Positions 21,472 to 27,563 of a stretch of 48,401 nucleotides of DNA are shown here, piece by piece. The position numbers were made by a program, and so were the translations under genes. Where the stretch lies: the IMG/VR virus record IMGVR_UViG_3300045996_003364, positions 1-48,401 of that record; one strand, 5' to 3'. The notes under the pieces were generated by a model. That model searched no databases and was not told the origin of the DNA. It saw only the letters and a program-made list of their open reading frames with translations. Position 1 is the stretch's first letter. Each line of letters opens with the position of its first letter. The stretch is from a virus.

Positions 21472-21587
21472 CCGGCGTCGAGGTGCTGGTGCTGTGCATC
21501 TGTGTCGCCCTCGTCTCGTTCTGCTCCGGTGCCATCTACGGCTACGAGCAGCGCGAGCGGGAGGAGTTCGAGGAGCGCCCCCGCTGA
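21468..21587 (+). CDS. Tiny single-span membrane protein
   Basis: This is a 39-aa protein with one span (VEVLVLCICVALVSFCSGAI) followed by a charged tail (YEQREREEFEERPR). It is coupled to the preceding gene by ATGA overlap and has no motif of its own. Its stop falls in the hairpin loop at 21576-21594. Function is unknown. Confidence 0.65.
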   Translation: MTGVEVLVLCICVALVSFCSGAIYGYEQREREEFEERPR

Positions 21588-21619
21588 GGGGGCGTCGGTC
21601 ACCCAACGAAAGGAGCAGC

Positions 21620-21922
21620 ATGGACGCAGACAAAGCTCGGCCTCTGATCGAGGCTGAGCTTCAGCGTCAGGGGTTCAGCGCCAAGGAGTGGCGTGAGGAT
21701 CCCGACGACGGCCTCACCGCCGTCATCGGCCGGTTCGAGGTCGTCCACGACGCGCTCGAGGACAGCGGCATCTACCTCGGTGACGAGGGCGTCCTCGAGG
21801 CCAGCGTGGTCGGCGCCGAGGAGTACCACAACGTCCGCGTCTGGCTCGGCTTCCGGGCCGACGGGTTGGACTCGGCGCTCGAGGTCGACGACATGTCGGC
21901 GCTCGAGCCGCTCGACGAGTAG
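21620..21922 (+). CDS. Small acidic protein of the array
   Basis: This is a 100-aa acidic protein with an N-terminal helix (DADKARPLIEAELQRQGF), then alternating strands, rich in Asp and Glu. The preceding motif is the variant GTCGGTCACCCAACG (21594). Function is unknown. Confidence 0.75.
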   Translation: MDADKARPLIEAELQRQGFSAKEWREDPDDGLTAVIGRFEVVHDALEDSGIYLGDEGVLEASVVGAEEYHNVRVWLGFRADGLDSALEVDDMSALEPLDE

Positions 21923-21945
21923 CACGCGCCCCTTCGGGGGCGTCA

Positions 21946-22010
21946 GTCCCCGGCCGTTTCCGAGGGGAAGGGCCGGAAGTGGGTTCTGCTGCGCAGCGGC
22001 GGCCGGGGAC
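21946..22010 (+). ncRNA. Structured RNA candidate closed by a 10-base stem
   Basis: GTCCCCGGCC (21946-21955) and GGCCGGGGAC (22001-22010) are exact complements around 45 bases with a further internal pair of GC-rich segments. GTCAGTC motifs stand at 21942 and, as ATCAGTC, at 22011, so this is the third case of an element framed by the motif instead of a gene. Confidence 0.55.
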
Positions 22011-22025
22011 ATCAGTCACCCTCGT

Positions 22026-22031
22026 TACACT
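22026..22031 (+). promoter_or_regulatory. -10-like box TACACT
   Basis: GTTACACT (22024-22031) lies 26 bases before the TTG start of the HTH-like gene. The sequence recurs at 25774-25779 before another gene, so it may be a promoter box or a protein-binding site. No good -35 is seen. Confidence 0.3.
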
Positions 22032-22056
22032 GTCACGGTCGAGACAGGAGGACGAC

Positions 22057-22263
22057 TTGAAGCATCCCGAGTACGTCGGCACCCATGAGATCCTCGAGAT
22101 CCACGGCGTGCCCCGCCATCGTGTCATCCGGTTCATGCGGCGCGGCCTGTGGCCGCCGCCGATCGCCGACCTGCACTGCGGCCTCGTCTTCAAGGGCGAG
22201 CCGGTCGCACGTGCGGTGCAGCGCCTCCGCTCCAGCGGCCAGCTGGAACGTCAGTCAACCTGA
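22057..22263 (+). CDS. Small helix-turn-helix-like protein, TTG start
   Basis: This is a 68-aa protein starting at TTG with CAGGAGG upstream. The pattern EYVGTHEILEIHGVPRHRVI followed by RFMRRGLWPPPI and LVFKGEPVARAVQRL looks like a MerR/excisionase-type winged helix: a helix-turn-helix for DNA contact followed by a wing. It is the best regulator candidate in the array. Its last codons are encoded by the next gene's GTCAGTCAACCT motif, so the motif is inside the coding frame. Confidence 0.7.
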   Translation: MKHPEYVGTHEILEIHGVPRHRVIRFMRRGLWPPPIADLHCGLVFKGEPVARAVQRLRSSGQLERQST

Positions 22264-22273
22264 GGAGGCACAG

Positions 22274-22510
22274 ATGCACCAGAAGTACACGCTCCGCGCG
22301 ATCCCCGACGGCGCCCCCGAGAGCGTCTCCGGCACCGACCTGACCCGCCCGCTCGCCCCGGCCCCGTCGTACTTCACTGCGGCCATCTACCGCGAGGACG
22401 GCAGCTGGGTCTTCCGGTTCAAGCCGGAGCAGCTGAAGACGCTGGTCGGCAAGGGGATGTCGGAGGCCGAGGAGATCGTGGCCGCCCTGAACGTCCCGCC
22501 GCTGTCATGA
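22274..22510 (+). CDS. Small protein of the array
   Basis: This is a 78-aa protein, beta-rich at the N-terminus (MHQKYTLRAIPDGAPESV) with a helical C-terminus (EQLKTLVGKGMSEAEEIVAAL). The motif copy (22250) lies within the preceding gene. The stop overlaps the next ATG (ATGA). Function is unknown. Confidence 0.75.
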   Translation: MHQKYTLRAIPDGAPESVSGTDLTRPLAPAPSYFTAAIYREDGSWVFRFKPEQLKTLVGKGMSEAEEIVAALNVPPLS

Positions 22511-22683
22511 GCGGCACCCTGCCCGCGAAGCTCCGCACGTGGGCGGCGAACCGGGAGCGCAAGAATCTCGACGGACGCCTGCTCCGCCAGGCAGCCGACG
22601 AGATCGAGCAGCTGCGCGAGCGGAAGCGAGAACTCGAGCAGCGCCTGAAGGTGCTGAACGAGCGCGATGGGCGCCCCGTCTAG
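22507..22683 (+). CDS. Small coiled-coil protein
   Basis: This is a 58-aa protein, nearly all helix, highly charged (NLDGRLLRQAADEIEQLRER and KRELEQRLKVLNERD), likely a dimeric coiled coil. It shares the motif copy of the previous gene through ATGA coupling. Its stop lies in the hairpin loop at 22671-22689. Function is unknown. Confidence 0.7.
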   Translation: MSGTLPAKLRTWAANRERKNLDGRLLRQAADEIEQLRERKRELEQRLKVLNERDGRPV

Positions 22684-22713
22684 GGGCGCTCGTCAGTCAA
22701 CCCGGAGGCTGTC

Positions 22714-22968
22714 GTGACCAACGAGGAGATCGAGGCGGCCCAGGCGGCGCTCGATCGAGGTGCGGCCGCCGGTCGAGTCGCGTTCTACAGGGCGGAGATC
22801 CGGCACACGAAGTCCGAGCGCGTCTTGGACTGCCACTGCCGGATCCCGCCCCGGATGGAGTACCGCTACGCCGTCTGGAAGGTCGTCGGCGTCGACGGTG
22901 TGATGCAGTCGACGACGTGCGACTGGCACATGCGCATCGGCGAAGGCACCACCAGCCGCTCCGACTAG
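22714..22968 (+). CDS. Small protein of the array with two Cys/His pairs
   Basis: This is an 84-aa protein starting at GTG. A helical acidic start (NEEIEAAQAALDRGAAAGR) is followed by a domain with LDCHCRIPPRMEYRY and TTCDWHMRIG that looks like a small zinc site of CxC..CxxH type. Motif copy 22692 precedes it. Nucleic-acid binding is possible; function is unknown. Confidence 0.7.
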   Translation: MTNEEIEAAQAALDRGAAAGRVAFYRAEIRHTKSERVLDCHCRIPPRMEYRYAVWKVVGVDGVMQSTTCDWHMRIGEGTTSRSD

Positions 22969-22997
22969 GGGCGGCGTCAGTCAACCCAGGAGGAGCG

Positions 22998-23909
22998 ATG
23001 CCACGCATCAAGTACAAGACGTTCAACTTCCGCCCGAAGACGCAGGACGTCATCGAGCGGGCCAACGCGATCCTCAGGGAGTACGGTGCCCAGGGCTTCG
23101 ACCTGACGCTCAGGCAGCTGTACTACCAGTTCGTCGCGCGCGGCGAGATCGCGAACAAGCAGAGCGAGTACAACAAGCTCGGCTCGATCGTGAACGACGC
23201 CAGGCTGGCGGGCGAGATCGACTGGAACCACATCACCGACCGCACCCGCTACGTCCGCAGCTTCCCGTCGTGGGACGACCCCGCCTCCTTCATGGAGAGC
23301 GTGGCCGGTGGCTACGCGATCGACCTGCTCGAGGGGCAGGAGAAGCACGTCGAGGTGTGGGTCGAGAAGGACGCCCTCGTCTCGGTCGTCGAGCGGGCAT
23401 GCCGGGACTTCACCGTCCCGTTCCTGTCGTGCCGCGGCTACGTGTCGCAGTCCGAGATGTGGAGGGCCGGACGGCGGTGCGCACGGGAGGTCGAGAACGG
23501 CAAGGACGTGGTGATCCTGCACCTCGGCGACCACGACCCGTCCGGGATCGACATGACCCGCGACATCCGGGAGCGCCTCGGCGACTTCGTCTACGCGCAC
23601 ACCCGGCAGCAGATCGTCGTCGACAGGATCGCGCTGACGATGGCGCAGATCGACCAGTACGACCCGCCCCCGAACCCGGCGAAGCTGACCGACTCGAGGG
23701 CCAACGACTACATCGCCCGCTACGGCGACGAGTCGTGGGAGCTTGACGCTCTCGAGCCGAGCGTGATCGTCGACCTGATCACCAGCAGCCTGAACGACCT
23801 GCTCGACACCGAACTGCTCGACGACCGCCGCGCGCGGGAGGAGCAGGAGGGCGAGATCCTGCGGGCGATCAGCGACCGGTGGGACGAGGTCGTCGACCTG
23901 CTCAGCTGA
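22998..23909 (+). CDS. Topo VI-A/Spo11-like TOPRIM protein
   Basis: This is a 303-aa protein, the last of the array. An N-terminal winged-helix-like part (residues 35-85, DLTLRQLYYQFVARGEIANK and LGSIVNDARLAGEIDW) precedes a TOPRIM domain with the acidic residues E123 (VWVEKDAL), D178 and D180 (LGDHDPSGIDMTRD). This combination occurs in Spo11/Topo VI A-subunit-like proteins and the related Toprim proteins of mobile elements and anti-plasmid systems. It could cut or nick DNA for replication or processing, but no catalytic tyrosine is assigned with confidence. A partner topoisomerase B subunit is not seen. The motif copy is at 22976. Confidence 0.8.
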   Translation: MPRIKYKTFNFRPKTQDVIERANAILREYGAQGFDLTLRQLYYQFVARGEIANKQSEYNKLGSIVNDARLAGEIDWNHITDRTRYVRSFPSWDDPASFMESVAGGYAIDLLEGQEKHVEVWVEKDALVSVVERACRDFTVPFLSCRGYVSQSEMWRAGRRCAREVENGKDVVILHLGDHDPSGIDMTRDIRERLGDFVYAHTRQQIVVDRIALTMAQIDQYDPPPNPAKLTDSRANDYIARYGDESWELDALEPSVIVDLITSSLNDLLDTELLDDRRAREEQEGEILRAISDRWDEVVDLLS

Positions 23910-23915
23910 ACGACA

Positions 23916-23935
23916 GAGGGGCCGTGAGGCCCCTC
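23916..23935 (+). terminator. Terminator-like hairpin after the array
   Basis: GAGGGGCC (23916-23923) and GGCCCCTC (23928-23935) form a perfect 8-base stem with a GTGA loop, followed by GTCGGTCTTCCCG. It faces the end of the converging three-gene set at 23970. Confidence 0.65.
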
Positions 23936-23969
23936 GTCGGTCTTCCCGCGCGACTGTGTTCTCCCCGAG

Positions 23970-24413
23970 CTAGGCGGCGTCGCCTCCGCGCTTCGGCCGC
24001 TCCGAGTCGCGAACGCCAGCGACCCGGCCCGTCCCCTCGACCCGCTGGAACTCCGTGCGGGCGGCCCGCACCTGCTGCTCGCGAGCGATGACGTCGGTCG
24101 GCAGCCCGTCGGGGCCGCTCTCCTTCTCCATCCGCTCGACGAGCGCGGCGGGCGAGGACGTCACGACGTGCGCTTCGTGCGCCGCCACCGTGTCGCCCTG
24201 CTCGAGCTTGCCGATCTTCTCCGGCTCCGCGGGGCCGACCTCCGCGAGCTTCTCGTCCGGCAGGATCGGCGACTCCGGCGACGCGATGTCCGCCTTGATC
24301 GCGGTCAGAACGCCGTCCGTCTCCTGACGGAGATCCTTCGTGTTGACGCGCTCACCCGAGGCCCTCGAGGTCGAGGTCTTCTTGGTGGCCGTGCGCTTCT
24401 TTGCAGGCGCCAT
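23970..24413 (-). CDS. Basic-tailed protein of the inverted cassette
   Basis: This is a 147-aa protein with a histone H1-like N-terminus (PAKKRTATKKTSTSRAS) and an acidic helical centre. Such a basic Lys/Ala/Ser tail can bind DNA or RNA. Start ATG 24413 with GAAGGAGG upstream. It lies at the end of a leftward three-gene set inside rightward genes; its role is unknown, possibly virion or DNA condensation. Confidence 0.7.
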   Translation of the reverse strand: MAPAKKRTATKKTSTSRASGERVNTKDLRQETDGVLTAIKADIASPESPILPDEKLAEVGPAEPEKIGKLEQGDTVAAHEAHVVTSSPAALVERMEKESGPDGLPTDVIAREQQVRAARTEFQRVEGTGRVAGVRDSERPKRGGDAA

Positions 24414-24432
24414 CTCTACCTCCTTCGATCTG

Positions 24433-24768
24433 TCAGGCCTCGTTTGCCCGTACGGGCGCGTTGACCGGTTGCGTGCGCTTCACAGTAGCGGCTGCGGCCG
24501 ACGGAGCGGGCGGCCGGTGCGGCTCGCTGACGACGTAGCCCGCCGTCGACGGCGTCGTGCGGCGGATGCCAGCGGCGACGTCCGGGTAGACGGTGAGGCC
24601 GACGGCGCGCGCGACAGCCTCCTCGCTGGCGTGCGGCGAGGAGATCTCGAGGTGGGTCATGCCGTCCTCGTCCGGCTCGAGCGGCAGCCACGTCAGCTTC
24701 GGCTGGTTCGGGACGCGGCCGTCGAGCGCCTCCCACCGCTCCAGCGCCTGGGCGTGGTTCACGCGCAC
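24433..24768 (-). CDS. Hypothetical protein of the inverted cassette
   Basis: This is a 111-aa protein starting at GTG (24768, or 24762). It has a mixed fold with prolines and an Ala/Pro-rich basic C-terminus (PPAPSAAAATVKRTQPVN). No motif is recognised. It sits between the other two genes of the leftward set. Confidence 0.6.
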   Translation of the reverse strand: MRVNHAQALERWEALDGRVPNQPKLTWLPLEPDEDGMTHLEISSPHASEEAVARAVGLTVYPDVAAGIRRTTPSTAGYVVSEPHRPPAPSAAAATVKRTQPVNAPVRANEA

Positions 24769-24771
24769 GGT

Positions 24772-25128
24772 CTAGTCCGGGACGAAGATCTTCGCCCGGT
24801 ACGTCACGTTCAGGATCCCCGACGTGACGAGGCGGTAGTGCCGGTAGATGCGTGCGAGCGGGTTCGCGAGGAAGAGCAGGTCGGCCGAGACGGTCGTGCG
24901 CGCGCGGGTCGTGACGGCGAGCGTGTCCGCGGCCGCCGTGATGTACGCGACGTCGTCCCAGTTCGTCCCGTCGACCGAACCCTGCCACTTGTAGGTCACC
25001 GTCGGCGTCGCGCCGATCGCGGTCACCTCGAACTGAAAGGCGACCCCCTTCTCGGGGCTGTCGACCTCGACCGCCGGGTGCGTCGCGTTCGTGTTGGAGC
25101 CATCCGGTGCGGCTTCCCTGACGAGCAT
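24772..25128 (-). CDS. Beta-rich structural-looking protein
   Basis: This is a 118-aa protein from the ATG at 25128; a TTG at 25143 is an alternative. The core is a beta sandwich-like alternation (VAFQFEVTAIGATPTVTYKW, then SVDGTNWDDVAYIT), like short Ig-like or carbohydrate-binding domains in phage decoration or fibre proteins. This suggests a virion component made from a separate leftward unit. No ribosome site is clear. Confidence 0.6.
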   Translation of the reverse strand: MLVREAAPDGSNTNATHPAVEVDSPEKGVAFQFEVTAIGATPTVTYKWQGSVDGTNWDDVAYITAAADTLAVTTRARTTVSADLLFLANPLARIYRHYRLVTSGILNVTYRAKIFVPD

Positions 25129-25187
25129 GCCTGGAGTGTACAAGACCCGTCCGGATGACGAAGCACGGAGGCCCTCCCGGAGGTCGA

Positions 25188-25216
25188 GTCACAGGAGGGC
25201 CTCAACGTGCTACGAT
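25188..25216 (+). promoter_or_regulatory. Rightward promoter candidate with TACGAT
   Basis: GTCACA (25188-25193) lies 17 bases before TACGAT (25211-25216), within the repeated core GTGCTACGATCG. It points to the gene at 25290. The same core recurs at 26687 and 30331, so it is probably a promoter family for the right-hand genes. Confidence 0.5.
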
Positions 25217-25289
25217 CGCCACCTCCTCAAGCGGCGGGGAAAGCGTACCACGTAGGATCGGACGCCGCAGACAAGAGAGGTCGAGCAAG

Positions 25290-25496
25290 CTGGAAGATTC
25301 GCAACACCAGACGAACCGCCCCCCCTCGAGGAGGGAGCTTCGTCACGCACGTCAGCGCGCGCGAGGACTCGTCCCCACGGCACCAACGAAGTACCCGTTC
25401 GTGGCGACGATCAACGGGCATGACGTCGTCGTCTGGCCGGACTGGATCGAGTGGCCGGACGACGAGATGGAGGCAGCCCTTCGGCAGCTGCGCTGA
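25290..25496 (+). CDS. Small protein, CTG start likely
   Basis: This is a 68-aa protein if it starts at CTG 25290, which follows GAGAGG nine bases away. The C-terminal half is convincing (KYPFVATINGHDVVVWPDWI, then EWPDDEMEAALRQLR). The only ATG in frame lies at 25155, before the promoter and without a ribosome site. Function is unknown. Confidence 0.5.
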   Translation: MEDSQHQTNRPPSRRELRHARQRARGLVPTAPTKYPFVATINGHDVVVWPDWIEWPDDEMEAALRQLR

Positions 25497-25795
25497 CATC
25501 TTCCGTGAGAGTCTCGGGAGAGGTGCTGGTGGCCGGGGAGGACGTAGAACTCGGGCATGCCAAGCGTCCAACCGGACGACGGTCGCCGACAGCGGACGCC
25601 AGCGAGCGCACCGCGCGTGACCGGATCCGGAGTGGGGGCCGCCAGCAGGCAACGAGTGGGATCCCTCTCAGATCGAGAACACGGAAGCTAACTGCCGCCC
25701 GCCAGCCAGCCGCTGCCCCGGGCGCCAGCCAACCCCGCCTCCCGAACCAGGGAGAGCCGACCGCTACCACTGTTACACTGGAAGGAGTGAGTCAC
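25497..25795. other. 299-base region without a convincing gene
   Basis: This stretch holds no supported gene. A 44-codon Arg/Ser-rich frame (25557-25691) has no ribosome site. GC-rich runs with CCAGCCAGCC-type repeats lie near 25700, and GTTACACTGGAAGGAG near 25773-25788 heads the next gene. Nothing else is recognised. Confidence 0.5.
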
Positions 25796-26224
25796 TTGGA
25801 ATCTGAACTGGCGAGGTCGAGCGAGATCGAGGAGGCGCAGCCGTGGACGGCGCCGCGAGTCGTCGGCAACGTCGTCGTCGCTTGCAAAGCAACCGGTGTG
25901 CTAGTGCCGCCGTCGTGGCGCGACATCATCGGCAGGCACGCCCGGACGCTGCTGAAGGACGGCTTCCCGCACGACGTCGTGACCGCCGCCTGCTACATGG
26001 GCGTGCTGCGAGGCCGCCCCGAGGTCGTCCAGTACATCGCCGGTGACCTGATGCTCGCCCGCACCGGCCAGCGGATGTCGACGAAGGAGTACGAGCAGAA
26101 GCTCGCCCTCTACGCCGCCGACCACTCAGGCGCCCGCAACATGCTCGCCGAGCAGCGCGAGCGGATGCGCGAGCGCGAAGCCGAGATCGACAGGAGGAGG
26201 AACGGTGAAACGCGAGGAAGCTGA
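25796..26224 (+). CDS. Hypothetical helical protein before loader-like gene
   Basis: This is a 142-aa protein with a TTG start eight bases after AAGGAG; a GTG at 25787 sits too close to the site. The middle (DIIGRHARTLLKDGFPHDVV) is a possible helix-turn-helix-like segment, and the end is a long charged helix (MLAEQRERMREREAEIDRRR). It overlaps the loader-like gene by 20 bases. A helicase-loading partner role is conceivable, but no family is recognised. Confidence 0.65.
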   Translation: MESELARSSEIEEAQPWTAPRVVGNVVVACKATGVLVPPSWRDIIGRHARTLLKDGFPHDVVTAACYMGVLRGRPEVVQYIAGDLMLARTGQRMSTKEYEQKLALYAADHSGARNMLAEQRERMREREAEIDRRRNGETRGS

Positions 26225-26666
26225 GTCGATCTGGGGGATCATCAGCGCGCTCTACGACCTGCACCCCGAGCGGAACGCCGAGCAGGCCGTCGTCTGGATC
26301 CCCGCGCTCGAGGAGATGGACGGCGAGATCGTCATGGCGATCGTGCAGCAGTGGATGCGGGGCAACGCGCCGGACAAGATGCCGAAGCTCCCGACGTTCG
26401 TCCACGACGTCAAGGCGGAGGTGAAGCGTCGCAACCCGGTGCAGCCCGGGGAGGCCGAGTGCGACCTGTGCGAGGACAACGGGCTGGTGGCGATGGCGAC
26501 CGGCGACTCGCGCTACCCGGAGGCGAGCGTGCCCTGCCCCAGCTGCGACCGCGGAAGGGCGATCGAGTTCCCGCTCGAGGCCCGCGGAGCGTGGGGGCCG
26601 GACGGCTTCTGGAGGGGCCGCGCGTGGGAGATCGTGGGCCACGGCGAGGTGGCGTTCTCCGAGTAG
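26205..26666 (+). CDS. Helicase-loader-like protein with zinc motif
   Basis: This is a 153-aa protein. The N-terminal part (residues 1-75, EEAESIWGIISALYDLHPER, then MPKLPTFVHDVKAEVKRR) resembles the phage G40P-type loader/inhibitor of replicative helicase, which has helical segments ending in a PPTI.D-like turn. A zinc-ribbon-like pair follows (AECDLCEDNG and VPCPSCDRGRA). It is probably involved in recruiting the host DnaB-like helicase, since no phage helicase is seen. The start is GTG 26205. Confidence 0.6.
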   Translation: MKREEAESIWGIISALYDLHPERNAEQAVVWIPALEEMDGEIVMAIVQQWMRGNAPDKMPKLPTFVHDVKAEVKRRNPVQPGEAECDLCEDNGLVAMATGDSRYPEASVPCPSCDRGRAIEFPLEARGAWGPDGFWRGRAWEIVGHGEVAFSE

Positions 26667-26686
26667 ATTCCGTCCGCCCGGAGTGC

Positions 26687-26692
26687 TACGAT
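26687..26692 (+). promoter_or_regulatory. -10-like TACGAT before the ssDNA-binding gene
   Basis: TACGAT in AGTGCTACGATCGTG is the second copy of the TACGAT core. A weak -35 TAGATT (26664-26669) is 17 bases upstream. It would start the transcript of 26745 onward. Confidence 0.45.
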
Positions 26693-26719
26693 CGTGACAC
26701 GCTCGTACCCTTGTTGATC

Positions 26720-26738
26720 GTCAACCCAACGTAGGAGG
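26720..26738 (+). promoter_or_regulatory. Degenerate start-associated motif
   Basis: GTCAACCCAACGTAGGAGG stands directly before the ATG at 26745. It keeps the second half of the array motif (TCAACCC, as in the variant TCACCCAACG) but lacks the first GTCA. It suggests that the motif extends outside the array. Confidence 0.45.
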
Positions 26739-26744
26739 TTCCTC

Positions 26745-27563
26745 ATGTCTTTGCCCGTAGGCGACCACGTCGTCACCGGCACCCTCTCCGGCCTCGAGGC
26801 CCGCTCGAACGGCTGGGTGCGCTACTCGATCACCGAGCCGAACAAGCAGTACCCGGTGAAGGTCGACACGAAGAAGCCGGAGATCATCAACGCCGCCGCC
26901 GCCCTGATGGGCCAGCCCGTCTCGGCGATGGTCACCGTGCAGGACTCCGGCAACCCGAACCCGCACCAGCCGGGGCAGAACTTCATGAACCGGTACCTCA
27001 ACCAGATCGGCCCCGCCGGGACGATCGCCGCGCCGCAGCAGCAGGTCTACCAGGCGCCCCCGCAGCAGGCCGCTGCAGCGCCGCAGATGGCTGGGCTGAC
27101 TCCGCAGGCCCAGGCGCAGCTGGCTGCCGCTCAGACGGCCGCACAGCCCCAGCAGCAGGCCCCGCCGCAGCAGCCCGTCGACCCGTTCCAGCCGGACAGC
27201 CGGGACATGAAGATCTACCGGCAGGTCGCGGTCAAGGCGGCGATCGACCTGGCGTGCGCCGAGCGGATCCCGTCGGACTCGGTGTCGATGGTGCAGACCG
27301 CCGAGGTCGTGATGGCCTACCTCGTCCACGGCCCCGCCCGCTTCGGCGTGACGGCGTTCAACGTGGCGCCCCCGCAGGCCCAGCCGCAGGCGCACGTCCA
27401 GACGGACGGCACGGCCACGTATGACGGCCAGCAGCCCGAGGAGGCGACGCAGCAGTCGTTCACAGAGGCGGGGATCCCGAACGTGAACGTGAACGACACG
27501 CCGTGCAACGGCTGCGGCGCCATCCCCGGCGAGCTTCACGCCGACGACTGCATCCCGTTCTGA
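26745..27563 (+). CDS. OB-fold-like ssDNA-binding protein
   Basis: This is a 272-aa protein. The N-terminal 65 residues (GDHVVTGTLSGLEARSNGW, then QYPVKVDTKKPEIINAAA) resemble an OB fold like those of phage ssDNA-binding proteins. A Gln/Ala/Pro-rich linker (about residues 95-145) joins a helical conserved part (155-205) and a C-terminal end with CNGCGAIPGELHADDC, a possible metal site. SSB-like proteins protect replicating DNA and have acidic tails; this one ends in DDCIPF. Family recognition is moderate. Confidence 0.65.
   Translation: MSLPVGDHVVTGTLSGLEARSNGWVRYSITEPNKQYPVKVDTKKPEIINAAAALMGQPVSAMVTVQDSGNPNPHQPGQNFMNRYLNQIGPAGTIAAPQQQVYQAPPQQAAAAPQMAGLTPQAQAQLAAAQTAAQPQQQAPPQQPVDPFQPDSRDMKIYRQVAVKAAIDLACAERIPSDSVSMVQTAEVVMAYLVHGPARFGVTAFNVAPPQAQPQAHVQTDGTATYDGQQPEEATQQSFTEAGIPNVNVNDTPCNGCGAIPGELHADDCIPF

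Larger units (their letters stand above)
17207..23935 (+). repeat. GC-rich hairpins ending nearly every gene of the array
   Basis: Short stems of 5-8 bases, usually CGCCCC/GGGGCG-like, stand immediately before a motif copy: 17207-17222, 17539-17554, 17761-17782, 18330-18347, 18600-18629, 18945-18960, 19331-19354, 19571-19584, 20601-20618, 20957-20975, 21211-21226, 21576-21594, 21927-21942, 22671-22689, 22956-22974, 23916-23935. The stop codon often falls in the loop (17207, 18330, 20957, 21576, 22671, 22956). No U-tract follows, so classical termination is unlikely except perhaps at 23916. Confidence 0.85.
17054..23942 (+). repeat. GTCAGTCAACCC punctuation motif, about 20 copies
   Basis: Consensus GTCAGTCAACCCGAGGAGG. 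Copies before gene starts begin at 17054, 17224, 17554, 18009, 18349, 18630, 18960, 19357, 19584, 20700, 20975, 21226, 21594 (GTCGGTC), 22250, 22692 and 22976. An ATCAGTCACCC at 22011 is further from its start. Copies not followed by a gene start are at 17782, 20619, 21942 and 23936 (GTCGGTC). The first base is 22-28 bases before the start codon in all the close cases, usually 24. The last part merges into the ribosome site. It resembles in principle the start-associated sequences described in cluster K mycobacteriophages, but the sequence is different. Confidence 0.9.

Noticed and set aside
17054-23942. CRISPR-like array because of regularly spaced repeats
   Set aside because: Repeats are short, lie just before start codons and are separated by coding genes of differing length, not by uniform spacers.
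17054-23942. Stoperator-like repressor sites
   Set aside because: Stoperators are asymmetric sites in a genome with an encoded immunity repressor; no such repressor or integrase is recognised, and the fixed distance to start codons points to translation or RNA instead. Not excluded.
25557-25691. 44-codon Arg/Ser-rich frame
   Set aside because: No ribosome site and low-complexity composition.
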